Part shown: positions 54,273-63,614 of the stretch, in pieces
Position numbering within the stretch: position 1 is the first letter of the stretch
Layout of the letters: every line of letters starts with the position of its first letter
Origin: Massilia sp. KIM
Lineage (GTDB): Bacteria; Pseudomonadota; Gammaproteobacteria; Burkholderiales; Burkholderiaceae_D
Direction of reading: 5' to 3'
NCBI RefSeq assembly: GCF_002007115.1
Contig: NZ_MVAD01000003.1
Location: 310,001 to 374,000, forward strand
Length of the DNA stretch: 64,000 nucleotides
Translations under genes and position numbers: made by a program
The notes under the pieces: generated by a model
The model's database searches: none
The model's input: only the letters and a program-made list of their open reading frames with translations
What the model was told of the DNA's origin: nothing

Positions 54273-55346
54273 ATGAGCCCGACGCCTTCCGACCAAGCGC
54301 CCGCCTCCCGCCAGGACGAGGACGCCCAGGCGCGCGAGTTCGACGCCTTCGCGGCCAGCCAGGACGGCATCGAGCTCGACGCCGCCACCTGGGCGCTGCG
54401 CCGGCGTGAAGGCCTGGCCCCGGAGGACGAAGCCGCGTTCCAGGCCTGGCTCGCGGCCGACCCGCGCCACGCGCCGGCGCTGGCGGAGATGGACGCCACC
54501 TTCGGCCAGCTGCGCGCCCTGCGTCCCATTGCGGGCGCGCGCCGCCGTCCCGCGCGCGCCGGCCGCCACCTGGCGACGGCCGGCCTGGCCTGCGTCCTGG
54601 CCGTGGCGGGCTGGCTGGGCTGGGACCACTGGCGCCAGCAGCCGGTTTTCGAGCGCAGCTACGCCACCCGGCCCGGCCAGCAGCTCAGTCTCACGCTGCC
54701 CGATGGCCCGCAGGGCGCGGCCGGCAGCCGCCTGACCCTCGACACCGGCTCGCGCCTGCGCGTGGTGCTGTACCGCGACCGCCGCGAACTCCAGCTGGCG
54801 GAAGGCCAGGCGCTGTTCGCGGTGCGGCGCGACGCGGCGCGGCCCTTCCACGTCCAGGCCGGCGCGCTGCGCGTCACGGTGCTGGGCACCCAGTTCACCG
54901 TGCGCCGCACCAGCAAAGGACTGGACGCCGGCCAGACCGTGGTGGCGGTGAAGGAAGGCCGGGTGCGCGTGGCGCGCTCGCCCGACCTGCCCTGGCCGGC
55001 CGCGGGCGCGGTCGAACTCGGTGCCGGCCAGGCCGTGGCCGCCGGCGCCGACGGCGTGTTGGGCGCGGTCGCGCGCACGACCCCGTCCTCGGTCAGCGCC
55101 TGGCAAGAGGGGCGCATCGCCTTCGAAGGCGCCACCCTGGCGGCGGCGGTGGCCGAATTCGAGCGCTATGGACGCACCGGACTGGTGATCCGCGACCCGG
55201 AGGTGGCGGCCCTGCGCGTCGGCGGGAGCTACGAGCTGCGCCAGGTGCAGCGCTTCGCCGATGCCCTGCCCCAGGTCCTTCCGGTCCGCTTGGTGCCGCA
55301 CGGCAACGACGTCGAGATCGTCCTCAACCGGCGCAGTTCGAAATAA
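54273..55346 (+). CDS. FecR-type anti-sigma/signal transducer
   Basis: 357 aa from ATG 54273; GTG 54261 is possible. N-terminal cytoplasmic DUF4880-like domain (WALRRREGLAPEDEAAFQAWLAADPRH), one TM (~93-109, GLACVLAVAGWLGW), periplasmic FecR domain (TRPGQQLSLTLPDG, LTLDTGSRLRV, LGTQFTVRR, VKEGRVRV) and STN-like C-terminal part (FERYGRTGLVIRDPEVA). It holds the ECF sigma factor inactive until the receptor signals. Confidence 0.93.
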   Translation: MSPTPSDQAPASRQDEDAQAREFDAFAASQDGIELDAATWALRRREGLAPEDEAAFQAWLAADPRHAPALAEMDATFGQLRALRPIAGARRRPARAGRHLATAGLACVLAVAGWLGWDHWRQQPVFERSYATRPGQQLSLTLPDGPQGAAGSRLTLDTGSRLRVVLYRDRRELQLAEGQALFAVRRDAARPFHVQAGALRVTVLGTQFTVRRTSKGLDAGQTVVAVKEGRVRVARSPDLPWPAAGAVELGAGQAVAAGADGVLGAVARTTPSSVSAWQEGRIAFEGATLAAAVAEFERYGRTGLVIRDPEVAALRVGGSYELRQVQRFADALPQVLPVRLVPHGNDVEIVLNRRSSK

Positions 55347-55354
55347 TTCTCATT
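55339..55354. promoter_or_regulatory. Partial Fur-like box between fecR and receptor
   Basis: CGAAATAATTCTCATT overlaps the fecR stop codon; its complement contains AATGAGAAT as in the main Fur box but the second arm is shortened. Weak candidate for a second Fur site or degenerate copy. Confidence 0.35.
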
Positions 55355-55445
55355 ACAGGTGAGGATTGCGCACCGTGGTGCGTCTTCAGGGTGACAAGGG
55401 TCCTCTTGACCCGCACACCATCATGATCTGAAGGAGTCCTGCCCC

Positions 55446-57893
55446 ATGCGCCTGTCGCCCCCGTCGCGATATTCCTGCCACCCGCTGGCCCTGGCCATCG
55501 CCCTCGCACTCGGCCTGCCGGCCATGCCCCACGCCCTGGCGGCGGCCTCCGCGCCGCCGGTCGCACTCGACATCCCCGCCCAGCCGCTCGGCCAGGCGCT
55601 GAATGAACTGGCGCGCCAGGCCGGCCTGCAACTGAGCTTCCCGAGCACGCTGGTGGCCGGCAAGACCTCCTTGCCGGTCTCGGGCAGGATGCCGGCCCAG
55701 CAGGCGCTCGACACCATGCTGGCCACCAGCGGCATGGTCGCCAGCGTGCGCGATGGGGCCGTCGTGGTCAGGCCCGCCCCGGAGTACGCGGCCGGCTCGC
55801 TGGCGGTGCCGGTGGTGGAAGTCACCGGGAAGGCCGAGCGCGCGGCGCAGGACGATCCGGAGCAGGGCTACCGCAGCCGGCGCTCGTCGAGCGCCAGCTT
55901 TCGCGGCCAGGACCTGCTCGACACCCCCTATTCCAACACCGTGCTGGGCGCGGAACTGATCCGCGACCAGCTGGCCAAGACCCTGATCGACGTCGTCAAG
56001 AACGACCCCTCGGTCACGCCCTCGGACGATCCGCACTGGTACGACCGGGTCAACATCCGCGGCTTCTACCTGGGCGTGGACGCGATCTACCGCGATGGAC
56101 TGAGCATCAACGACCAGGGTTCGATCGCGCTCGAGAACAAGGCCGCGGTCGAGATCAACAAGGGCCTCTCGGCCCTGCGCTATGGCGTCACCTCGCCAGG
56201 CGGCACGGTCAACTATGCCGTCAAGCGGCCCACCGACACGCCGCTGCGGGCGCTGCACCTGAGCGCGGACGAATACGGCGGCGTCGGACTGCACGCCGAC
56301 CTTGGCGGGCGCGCGGGCGCCAGCGGCGAGTTCGGCTACCGCATCAACCTGGCCGGCGAACGCCTGCGCAGCCACGTCGACACCTACCGCGGCGAGAAGC
56401 GCTTCGCCAGCGGCTTCTTCGACTGGCGCATCGGCGAGCGCCTGCGCCTGGAGCTCGACCTCGAGCACCAGCGCCTCGACAAGCTGAGCATCCGCGCGCC
56501 CAGCCTGTGGTGGTGGGGCTGGGACGAGGATGCGGCCGCGGTCGCGGCGGCGCAGGCCGCGTTTTCGCGCATCGGCCCCGAGACCTATGCCTGGCAGACC
56601 TGGGCGATGGAGCCGAATCGCCAGACCTATGCCGGCGCGCGCGCGATCTACCAGCTGGCCCCCGACTGGAAGGCCACGCTGGCCGTCAATTACAGCAAGC
56701 TCAAGCGCGACCAGAACTCTTCCGGGGTGTGGTCGACCGTCGCGCCGGACGGGGAATACGAGGCCGACCTGTACTACTCGCCCAACCAGGAGCGCAACAA
56801 CCGCACCCAACAGCTCATCGTCGAAGGCGACCTGCGCCACGGCGGCGTGCGCCATGAACTGGCCTTCGGCGCCGACCGCGTGCGCCGCGACATGACCTGG
56901 CCCGAGGGTGTCAACATTCCCATCGGCTTCGACAACCTGTATGCGCGCCGTGGGCTGCCCCGTCCTGCCGCCGGCCCGGCGGAGGCCGGCCCGTCCTTCC
57001 TGCGCAACCGCGTCCTCCAGACCTCGGCCTTCGTGACCGACACCGTGGTGCTGAACGAGCAGTGGCGACTATTCGGCGGCCTGCGCCACACCAGCCTCAA
57101 ACAATACGGCGAAGGCAGCGCGACCACGCCGGCCAGCCTGCAGTACGACGAATCCGCCCTCAATCCGAACCTGGGCCTGATGTTCAAGCCCCATCCACGG
57201 GCCACGCTGTACGCCAGCTACGCCGAGGGCATCGAGCAGGGCGGCCTGGTCAACGACCCCGACTACACCAACGACGGCGAAGTGCTGGCGCCACTGGAAA
57301 GCAAGCAGGTGGAGCTGGGCGCGAAATGGGAACTGGGCGCCGACACCCTGCTGAGCCTGGCGCTGTTCGAGATCGACAAGGGCCTGGAGATCGACCGCAA
57401 CAACGGCAACGGCACCCGCACCCGGGTCCAGGACGGACGCCAGGTGCACCGTGGCGTCGAACTCACCGCCAGCGGGCAAGTCAACCGCGAACTGCGTCTG
57501 GTGGCAGGCGCCGCCTACCTGCACGCACGCATCGACGAGACCGACAACCCCATCCTGGTGGGCAAGAAGCCGCGCGGCGTGCCGTCCTGGCAGGCCAACC
57601 TGTATGCGGACTATGCGCTCGGGCGCTGGGTGCCGGGGCTGTCCGTCAACGGCGGAGTCTACGCCAGCGGCAAGAAGGCGGTGGACGAGCGCAACCTGTG
57701 GATGGCGAGCGGCTACCTGCGCTTCGACGCCGGCCTGAAATACGTCTATGGCGCGGCCGGGGGCCAGCGCGTGGTGCTGCGCCTGACGGTCAACAACCTC
57801 GCCGACAAGCGCTACCTGTCCAGCACCACCTGGGGTTCGCTGCAGTTCGGCGCCCCGCGCACGGTGCTGGCATCGGCCAGCCTCGACTTCTAA
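55446..57893 (+). CDS. TonB-dependent siderophore receptor with STN signalling domain
   Basis: 815 aa. Signal peptide to ~33, STN domain ~36-105 (LDIPAQPLGQALNELARQAGLQLSFPS), plug with NTVLGAELIRDQLAKTLIDVVKNDPSV and NIRGFYLGVDAIYRDG, then a barrel ending in ASASLDF. The STN domain indicates contact with FecR for surface signalling. In the FhuA/FpvA/FoxA group by plug form (SALRYGVTSPGGTVNYAVKRP); siderophore not determined. It is preceded by ~100 nt. Confidence 0.95.
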   Translation: MRLSPPSRYSCHPLALAIALALGLPAMPHALAAASAPPVALDIPAQPLGQALNELARQAGLQLSFPSTLVAGKTSLPVSGRMPAQQALDTMLATSGMVASVRDGAVVVRPAPEYAAGSLAVPVVEVTGKAERAAQDDPEQGYRSRRSSSASFRGQDLLDTPYSNTVLGAELIRDQLAKTLIDVVKNDPSVTPSDDPHWYDRVNIRGFYLGVDAIYRDGLSINDQGSIALENKAAVEINKGLSALRYGVTSPGGTVNYAVKRPTDTPLRALHLSADEYGGVGLHADLGGRAGASGEFGYRINLAGERLRSHVDTYRGEKRFASGFFDWRIGERLRLELDLEHQRLDKLSIRAPSLWWWGWDEDAAAVAAAQAAFSRIGPETYAWQTWAMEPNRQTYAGARAIYQLAPDWKATLAVNYSKLKRDQNSSGVWSTVAPDGEYEADLYYSPNQERNNRTQQLIVEGDLRHGGVRHELAFGADRVRRDMTWPEGVNIPIGFDNLYARRGLPRPAAGPAEAGPSFLRNRVLQTSAFVTDTVVLNEQWRLFGGLRHTSLKQYGEGSATTPASLQYDESALNPNLGLMFKPHPRATLYASYAEGIEQGGLVNDPDYTNDGEVLAPLESKQVELGAKWELGADTLLSLALFEIDKGLEIDRNNGNGTRTRVQDGRQVHRGVELTASGQVNRELRLVAGAAYLHARIDETDNPILVGKKPRGVPSWQANLYADYALGRWVPGLSVNGGVYASGKKAVDERNLWMASGYLRFDAGLKYVYGAAGGQRVVLRLTVNNLADKRYLSSTTWGSLQFGAPRTVLASASLDF

Positions 57894-57899
57894 GCGGCC

Positions 57900-59156
57900 A
57901 TGCGCGCCTACGCGGTCCTGTTCCACCGCTATGTCGGCCTGGTGCTGGCCGGCTTCCTGCTGGTCGCCGGCCTGACCGGCGCGCTGCTGGCCTGGCAGCA
58001 CGAGCTGGACGCCCTGCTCAATCCCGGGCTGTACCGCGCGCCCGCGGCCCAGGGCGCCGCGCCGGCGCCGCCGCTCGACCCGCTGGTCCTGCGCGAGCGG
58101 GTCCAGGCCGCGTATCCGCAGGCCGCCGTCAACTACGTGCCGCTGCGCCCGGTAGCCGCGGGCGAATCGGTGCGCTTCTACCTCGAAGAAGCGCAGGGCG
58201 GCCCGGCGCTGGCGGTGGACGAGGTGTTCGTCGATCCGTCCAGCGGCCGGGTGCTGGGCGCGCGCAAATGGGGCGACATCAGCCAGGGCCTGGTCAACCT
58301 GATGCCCTTCCTGTACCGGCTGCATTATTCGCTGGCGCTGGACGTGATCGGCACCTGGGCCTTCGGCATCGTGGCGCTGCTATGGACCCTCGATTGCTTC
58401 GTCGGCGCCTGGCTGACCATGCCGCCGGCGGCGCGCGGCGCGGCCCCGCGCAAGAGCTGGTGGCGGCGCTGGGCCCCGGCCTGGAAGCTGCGCTGGCAAA
58501 GCGGCCCCCACAAGCTGAACGTCGACCTGCACCGCGCCGGCGGCCTGTGGCCCTGGGCCCTGCTGCTCGTGCTGGCCTGGAGCAGCGTCGCTTTCAACCT
58601 CCACGATCCGGTCTACCGGCCGGTGATGCGCGCGCTGTTCGGCATGCAGCCCGACCCGCGCCTGGCCCTGCCGGCGCTGGACCGTCCGCTGGCGGCGCCG
58701 CCGCTGGGGTGGGAGGGCGTGCATGCGGCCGCGCGCCGCCACCTGCAAGCCGAGGCGGGGCGCCGCCAGGTCGCCATCGTGGCGGAGGACAGGCTGTCCT
58801 GGGACAGCGGCAAGGCTTATGCGCGCCTGGTGGCCAGGACCGGGCGCGACCTCGACGGCCGTTTCGCCCAGAGCTCGGTCTACGTGGACGGGCGCACCGG
58901 CGCCCTGCTCGGAGTCTGGTTCCCGACCGGGGAGGCAGCGGGCGACACCATCACCACCTGGATCACGACCCTGCACATGGCGGCGATCTGGGGACGGCCC
59001 TTCCAGGCCTTGATGTCCGTGATCGGGGTCGCGGTCGCCATGCTGAGCGTGACGGGCGTGCTGATCTGGTTGCGCAAGCGCAGGGCGAGGCGTGCGGCGC
59101 GGCCGGCCGCCGTGGGGCCGCTGGCAGGGGCCTCAGCGCCGCTCACGCCACCATAA
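57900..59156 (+). CDS. PepSY-associated membrane protein (siderophore-iron reductase type)
   Basis: 418 aa, 6 nt after the receptor. Four TMs at ~13-33, ~146-166, ~215-235 and ~368-388, with PepSY domains between. Conserved His residues next to helices (FHRYVG, RLHYSLAL, VDLHRAGG, TTLHMAAI) could bind heme, as proposed for PepSY_TM proteins that reduce ferric siderophores at the inner membrane. C-terminus overlaps the convergent gene by 24 nt. Confidence 0.9.
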   Translation: MRAYAVLFHRYVGLVLAGFLLVAGLTGALLAWQHELDALLNPGLYRAPAAQGAAPAPPLDPLVLRERVQAAYPQAAVNYVPLRPVAAGESVRFYLEEAQGGPALAVDEVFVDPSSGRVLGARKWGDISQGLVNLMPFLYRLHYSLALDVIGTWAFGIVALLWTLDCFVGAWLTMPPAARGAAPRKSWWRRWAPAWKLRWQSGPHKLNVDLHRAGGLWPWALLLVLAWSSVAFNLHDPVYRPVMRALFGMQPDPRLALPALDRPLAAPPLGWEGVHAAARRHLQAEAGRRQVAIVAEDRLSWDSGKAYARLVARTGRDLDGRFAQSSVYVDGRTGALLGVWFPTGEAAGDTITTWITTLHMAAIWGRPFQALMSVIGVAVAMLSVTGVLIWLRKRRARRAARPAAVGPLAGASAPLTPP

Positions 59157-60668
59157 GAGCAGCATCGCCGCAGCGAAGGCCAGGGCGAAGGGCCAGGCCG
59201 GCATCGGGCGGCCCGGGCCTTCGCCGCTGGCGGCCGGGGTGCGCGCCGCATAGCGCGCCGTGGCCTCGCGGCGCTGGGCCGCCTGCCACTGCGGCCAGTC
59301 GCCGGGCGCGTAGACATAGACCGCGTGCGCGCCCGCCTTCGCATCGCGCAACTGCAGCCAGCCGCTTTTCTCCGGCCAGAGCGCGACGCAGGAGGCGTCG
59401 GCCCGCTCGGGGCGGCGCTGCCAGGCGAGGGTCTGCTTCAGTTCCGGAATGGCGAGCTGTCCGCTGACTCCGCGCGCGCAGATCTCCAGCCGCTGGCCCG
59501 GCAGCGGCATCTCGTCCGGGGCCAGCCATTCGGTGTCCTTCTTCAGGCCGATCCCGAGCCGGTCCAGCACGCCCTGCCACCACAGCGCTAGGGCGCGCGG
59601 CTCGCTGATCGCATACTGGTGCCAGCCGGCCACGCCCACCCAGGCGATGCGGCCCTTCTTCCAGTCGCGGGTCCAGACCATGTCCTCGCCGCCGCTCCAG
59701 GGGCCGCCCTGGCGCGCGGCGGGCGCCAGCGGCGTCACCTGCATCGCCAGCGGGCCCTCGGTCTTGCGATCCGCTTCCTGGGGCTGGAGGCTGAGCTGCA
59801 GGCTGCGCGACCACAGGGCCGGTTCGTTGGCGCTGGCGCCCAGCACCAGCAGGGCCCTGCCCTGGCCGACGCGCTCCAGCAGGGCCGCGCGCTCGGCCGG
59901 CGCGGCGCGCTCGAACCAGCCCGCGTCGACCACCATCAGGCTCGGGTCGCTCAGTTCCGCGCGCGGGGTCTCGCTGCGCACGATGGCGCGGCTCAGGGTC
60001 ACCTTCCAGTCGAGCAGCGCGCCGCTGCCGGCCAGCAGTTCGTTCAGCACGCGCAGGTCGAAGGACGGCGCGCCGAAGCGGCCTTCCACCTGCAGGGTGG
60101 CCGGATCCTGCACGATGAAGGGCACCGGGCCTTCGGCGACCAGCTTGTTGGCGGCGTCCAGCAGGCGCGCCTTCAGGACCACCGGCTCGGCCACCGGCGG
60201 CAGCCAGTCGACCGCGAGCTCGCCCTCGCCCTTCGCCCGGGCCAGCACCTGGCCGTTTTCGGCCAGCAGTTCCAGGGTCGCTTCGCCCTTGTCCTCACGC
60301 TGGAGCTTCAGGCTGAAAATGCGGCCCAGCGCCATCTGCTGCGGGAAGTCCAGGCGCAGGCTGCCGCCCTGCGGCGTCTGCCAGTTCAAGGGGCGGGCCG
60401 GCAGGTCGTGCCATTGGGCGGCGCGCAGGCCGTCGCCCTTGATGGTGAGCGCTCGCACACCGTCCAGGGTGCTGGGCGGCGCGGCCGGGTCGATGGCCAG
60501 GGTGTGGCCGGCGTCCCCGGGCAGGCGCAGGCCGGCCGCGAACAGGGCCAGGGCCACGGTGGCGACCGCCACCAGCAGCGCATCGAGCCACTGGCGCCGC
60601 CACGCATACACGGCCAGGCTGGCGAGGCCGGCAAGCGCAATCACCAGCACATACAGGGTCGGGCTCAT
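59133..60668 (-). CDS. Membrane protein with GATase-like domain (BatA-operon partner)
   Basis: 511 aa. Two N-terminal TMs (~4-24 and ~30-47), a beta-rich periplasmic region, a class-I-GATase-like segment (SLMVVDAGWFERAAPAERAALLERV.., split by loops; no clear catalytic Cys) and a C-terminal TM ending WWRERR. Overlaps the DUF4175 gene by 4 nt. Last gene of the DUF58/BatA-like operon; a companion protein of this type is common there. Function unknown. Confidence 0.8.
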   Translation of the reverse strand: MSPTLYVLVIALAGLASLAVYAWRRQWLDALLVAVATVALALFAAGLRLPGDAGHTLAIDPAAPPSTLDGVRALTIKGDGLRAAQWHDLPARPLNWQTPQGGSLRLDFPQQMALGRIFSLKLQREDKGEATLELLAENGQVLARAKGEGELAVDWLPPVAEPVVLKARLLDAANKLVAEGPVPFIVQDPATLQVEGRFGAPSFDLRVLNELLAGSGALLDWKVTLSRAIVRSETPRAELSDPSLMVVDAGWFERAAPAERAALLERVGQGRALLVLGASANEPALWSRSLQLSLQPQEADRKTEGPLAMQVTPLAPAARQGGPWSGGEDMVWTRDWKKGRIAWVGVAGWHQYAISEPRALALWWQGVLDRLGIGLKKDTEWLAPDEMPLPGQRLEICARGVSGQLAIPELKQTLAWQRRPERADASCVALWPEKSGWLQLRDAKAGAHAVYVYAPGDWPQWQAAQRREATARYAARTPAASGEGPGRPMPAWPFALAFAAAMLLLWWRERR

Positions 60669-62647
60669 GGCGCGCTCCCTTCACGCCAGCCGCGCACGAA
60701 GGGCGTTTCCACGCTGGGGCGCGCCTGCAGCAGCACCTGGCCCTGGCCGGCGCCGGCGCGCAGCCAGGCGCGCAGCACCGGACGGCAGGCGGCGCAGCCG
60801 TCGGCCACGTCCTGGATCGCGCGCTGGGCCGCCAGGCGCTGCTCGTCATCCTTGAGGCGCTCGCGCACCCAGTCGTGGGCGGTGCGGGTCCAGAGGGCCG
60901 GCAGCGGGGCCTCGCCCGACAGGGCCTTGACCAGGGCGCGCACCTCGTCGGGCACCGGCTTGTCGGGATCGGCCTGGACGCGCCGGTAGCTGGCGGTCCC
61001 CGCCATGTCGCCGGTCATGCGTTTCTCTTCCTTGATCGGGGGCGGCGTAAAGGCGGTCTTGTGCAGGTAGACGCGCTCGGCCTGCTGCAGTTCCTTGATC
61101 GCCTCCAGCGCCTTGTGCTCGGGCGGCAGCGCGGTCTTCGGTTCGATCGCGCGCAGCGACTTCTCCGCGTCCCACATCGCGCTCAGGGCGCGCCGCAGCA
61201 CCTTCTTGGTCTCTTCGTCGAACAGGGTCGCGTTCTCGGCCTCGTCGTGGGCGTGGCCGAACTGGTGCAGGATGTCCTGCTTTTCCCCGCCGCCGTGATC
61301 CCCGCCGTGGTCGTCGTGCTCTTCCTCGTCGGCGAACAGCGAGGATTCCTCGCCCAGGAACTGGCCGTAGCGGCGGCGCAGCATGCCCTGGTCGCCGGCG
61401 ATCTTCTGGCTGCGGTCGCGCACTTCCTGCTCGCTCATCTTCGTGCTGCGCATGTCGGCCACCAGCTGCTCGGTGTCGATGATGATCTGGCGCTGGCTGC
61501 GCAGGCTCTGCGGCTTGACCAGCATCGGCATGGCGGCCGACTCCTCCTCGGCCTCGGCGTCCGGCGCGGGCAGGCGCAGGGTGTAGGTGGGCGACTGCAC
61601 GGTGTGCGGGCGGCCGGCGTTGTCGGTGGCGCGCACGAAGAAGTACAGCTCGTCGCCCGGCTCCATGCCCAGCTCGGCCAGCGACCACTGCTTGGACCAG
61701 TTGCGCAGCTTGGGGTCGCTCCCGCCCGGGATCGGCATTTCGCGGTCGGTGAAGCGGATGTTCTCGCCGCTGCCGCGCGCCAGGGTCATGTGCAGGGTGG
61801 CCCGCTTGACCACGTAGTCGTCGGCGATCTTCACGGCCATCGCGGCGCTGTTGGCGGTGTCGGGCAGTTCGACCACCATCTGGGTCGGCGCCGTCACCGT
61901 GATCTCGGGCGGCTGGTCGGGGATCACCCGCAAGGTGTAGCGCTGGCCGCGCCAGCGCCAGACCACGGATTCCGTCGCCAGCCAGCGCGCGCAGTCCTTG
62001 CCGGGGGTGAGGGTCTGGCCGTTGCCCAGCTCGATCTTGTCGCTGTTGTCGGCCCCGTCCTTCAGGCACCAGGAGACCTCGGTCTGCTCGGGCAGCTGCA
62101 GGTCGCGCGGCGCGACCTCGGCGGGGGCGACGCCGGTATAGCCGGGCGGCGCGTAGTGCACGGTGAGCGGCGACAGGGGCGCGGCCACGGCGGCGGCGAG
62201 GGGCTGGGCCGGCTGGCCGGGCGCCTGCGGCGTCGCGCGGCCGGCGTACCACACCATGGCCGCCAGCACGGCGCTGAGGGCGATGACCGGATAACCGGCC
62301 GGCAGGCGCTCGCGGGCGATGGCGCGCAGCTGGCTCGGCGTGACGCTGGCGTCCAGGCGGTCGAGCAGGCGGCGCTGCTGGAGCTGGGCCACAGGAGTCT
62401 CGGCGCGCACCAGCAGGGCCGAGCTGTCTTCCATCTCCGGCAGCGCGCCGTCCAGCCAGGCGCTCCACCCAAAGCCGACCTGGCGCCTCAGCTTGGCCCA
62501 GTCCCAGGCGCACCAGCCGGCCCAGGCCAGCAGGCCGGGGCCGGACGGCACGGCCAGCCAGGGCAGCGCCCCGCCCAGCCAGAGCGGCAGGCGGCGCAGC
62601 TGGGCGGCGCGCCAGACGCGCCGTACGATCTCAGCGCCTTCTTGCAT
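60665..62647 (-). CDS. DUF4175-like membrane protein with His-rich loop
   Basis: 660 aa. Two or three N-terminal TMs (~20-45, ~119-137), Ig-like repeats (SPLTVHYAPPGYTG, PPEITVTAPTQMVVELPDT), then long charged helices. At ~425-455 it carries a His/Asp/Glu-rich stretch (HDDHGGDHGGGE, HQFGHAHDEAE) which could bind metal. Matches the DUF4175 family by domain order. Start overlaps the previous gene by 17 nt. Role unknown, probably acting with DUF58/BatA proteins in the envelope. Confidence 0.8.
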   Translation of the reverse strand: MQEGAEIVRRVWRAAQLRRLPLWLGGALPWLAVPSGPGLLAWAGWCAWDWAKLRRQVGFGWSAWLDGALPEMEDSSALLVRAETPVAQLQQRRLLDRLDASVTPSQLRAIARERLPAGYPVIALSAVLAAMVWYAGRATPQAPGQPAQPLAAAVAAPLSPLTVHYAPPGYTGVAPAEVAPRDLQLPEQTEVSWCLKDGADNSDKIELGNGQTLTPGKDCARWLATESVVWRWRGQRYTLRVIPDQPPEITVTAPTQMVVELPDTANSAAMAVKIADDYVVKRATLHMTLARGSGENIRFTDREMPIPGGSDPKLRNWSKQWSLAELGMEPGDELYFFVRATDNAGRPHTVQSPTYTLRLPAPDAEAEEESAAMPMLVKPQSLRSQRQIIIDTEQLVADMRSTKMSEQEVRDRSQKIAGDQGMLRRRYGQFLGEESSLFADEEEHDDHGGDHGGGEKQDILHQFGHAHDEAENATLFDEETKKVLRRALSAMWDAEKSLRAIEPKTALPPEHKALEAIKELQQAERVYLHKTAFTPPPIKEEKRMTGDMAGTASYRRVQADPDKPVPDEVRALVKALSGEAPLPALWTRTAHDWVRERLKDDEQRLAAQRAIQDVADGCAACRPVLRAWLRAGAGQGQVLLQARPSVETPFVRGWREGSAP

Positions 62648-63614
62648 GGGTCAACAACCTTTCGAGGACGAACAAAGCGACCAGCGCGCCCAGGAGCAGG
62701 TCGCGCAGGGCGCCGCTCGGCGCGGGCGCGCGCGCGTTCTTCGAGGCGGCGAACACGCGCGCCGGCGCGGTGTAGGGGCGCGGGCCGACGTGGACCTGCT
62801 GCCAGTGCCGGATGAGGGCGCGCGCGGCGTCGGCGTCGCGCGGCGGCCAGGCGTTCGACAGCCACAGGCGGCCGCGCGCGCTGGCGGCGTGGCGCACGCC
62901 GTCCGCCTCGACCGCGTTGCCCAGCTCCGGGAAGGGAGCGGGGTCGGTGATCCACCACAGCGGAGCCTTGAGCGTGGCCGGCGGCGCTCCCGCGCGGTCC
63001 CAGACGATCAGTTCCGTCTTCGCGCCGGGCGCGGCGTCGACCACCACGCGCTCCGGGCCGTCGATGGCGGCGAACAGGCGCCGCCACTCGGCCGCGCGCT
63101 CGCTCTCGATATACACGTGGCGCTCTACCTTCTGCGCGGCCCTGGCCTGGGTGCGCAGCTCGACCGCGCGGCCGAAGGCCGGCAGGGTGGCCGGCATCGG
63201 GATGTCGCCCAGCACCAGCAGGCGGGCCTCCGGCTTCCATTCGCGTTCATGGGTGCGCAGCCAGGGGATGGCCTGCGCGGCCGGCATCGCGATCCGCTCG
63301 GCGTCCTGCAAGCCCGCCTGCGCCGCCTGGCGCTCGACCCAGGCCGGATCGCTCCCCTCGGCCACCACCACGGTGTCGCCGCGCCACGGGAACACCGGGT
63401 CGGCCAGCCAGGCCACCAGGGTGGCCAGCAGCAGGCAGCGCAGGAGCAGCAGCAAGGGGTCGGCGAAACGCCAGACCCGGGTCTGGCGCGGCTCGGTGCG
63501 CGGCAGGAAGCGCGCGGTCGCGAGCGGCTCCGCCTTGTGCTGTTCGCGCTTCTTGCGGTGCCACCAGAGCGGCAGCGCGAGCGCGGCGAGGGCGAACCAC
63601 CAGAGCGCGTTCAT
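62631..63614 (-). CDS. BatA-like (aerotolerance N-terminal domain) membrane protein
   Basis: 327 aa. N-terminal WWFALAALALPLWWHRKK followed by PLATARFLP and a second TM (LLLLLRCLLLATLVAWLAD) is the BatA/aerotolerance N-terminal pattern. No vWA MIDAS motif follows; the middle part is a degenerate alpha/beta domain. C-terminal TM (LLLGALVALFVLERLL). Overlaps the DUF58 gene by 4 nt. Confidence 0.82.
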   Translation of the reverse strand: MNALWWFALAALALPLWWHRKKREQHKAEPLATARFLPRTEPRQTRVWRFADPLLLLLRCLLLATLVAWLADPVFPWRGDTVVVAEGSDPAWVERQAAQAGLQDAERIAMPAAQAIPWLRTHEREWKPEARLLVLGDIPMPATLPAFGRAVELRTQARAAQKVERHVYIESERAAEWRRLFAAIDGPERVVVDAAPGAKTELIVWDRAGAPPATLKAPLWWITDPAPFPELGNAVEADGVRHAASARGRLWLSNAWPPRDADAARALIRHWQQVHVGPRPYTAPARVFAASKNARAPAPSGALRDLLLGALVALFVLERLLTHARRR

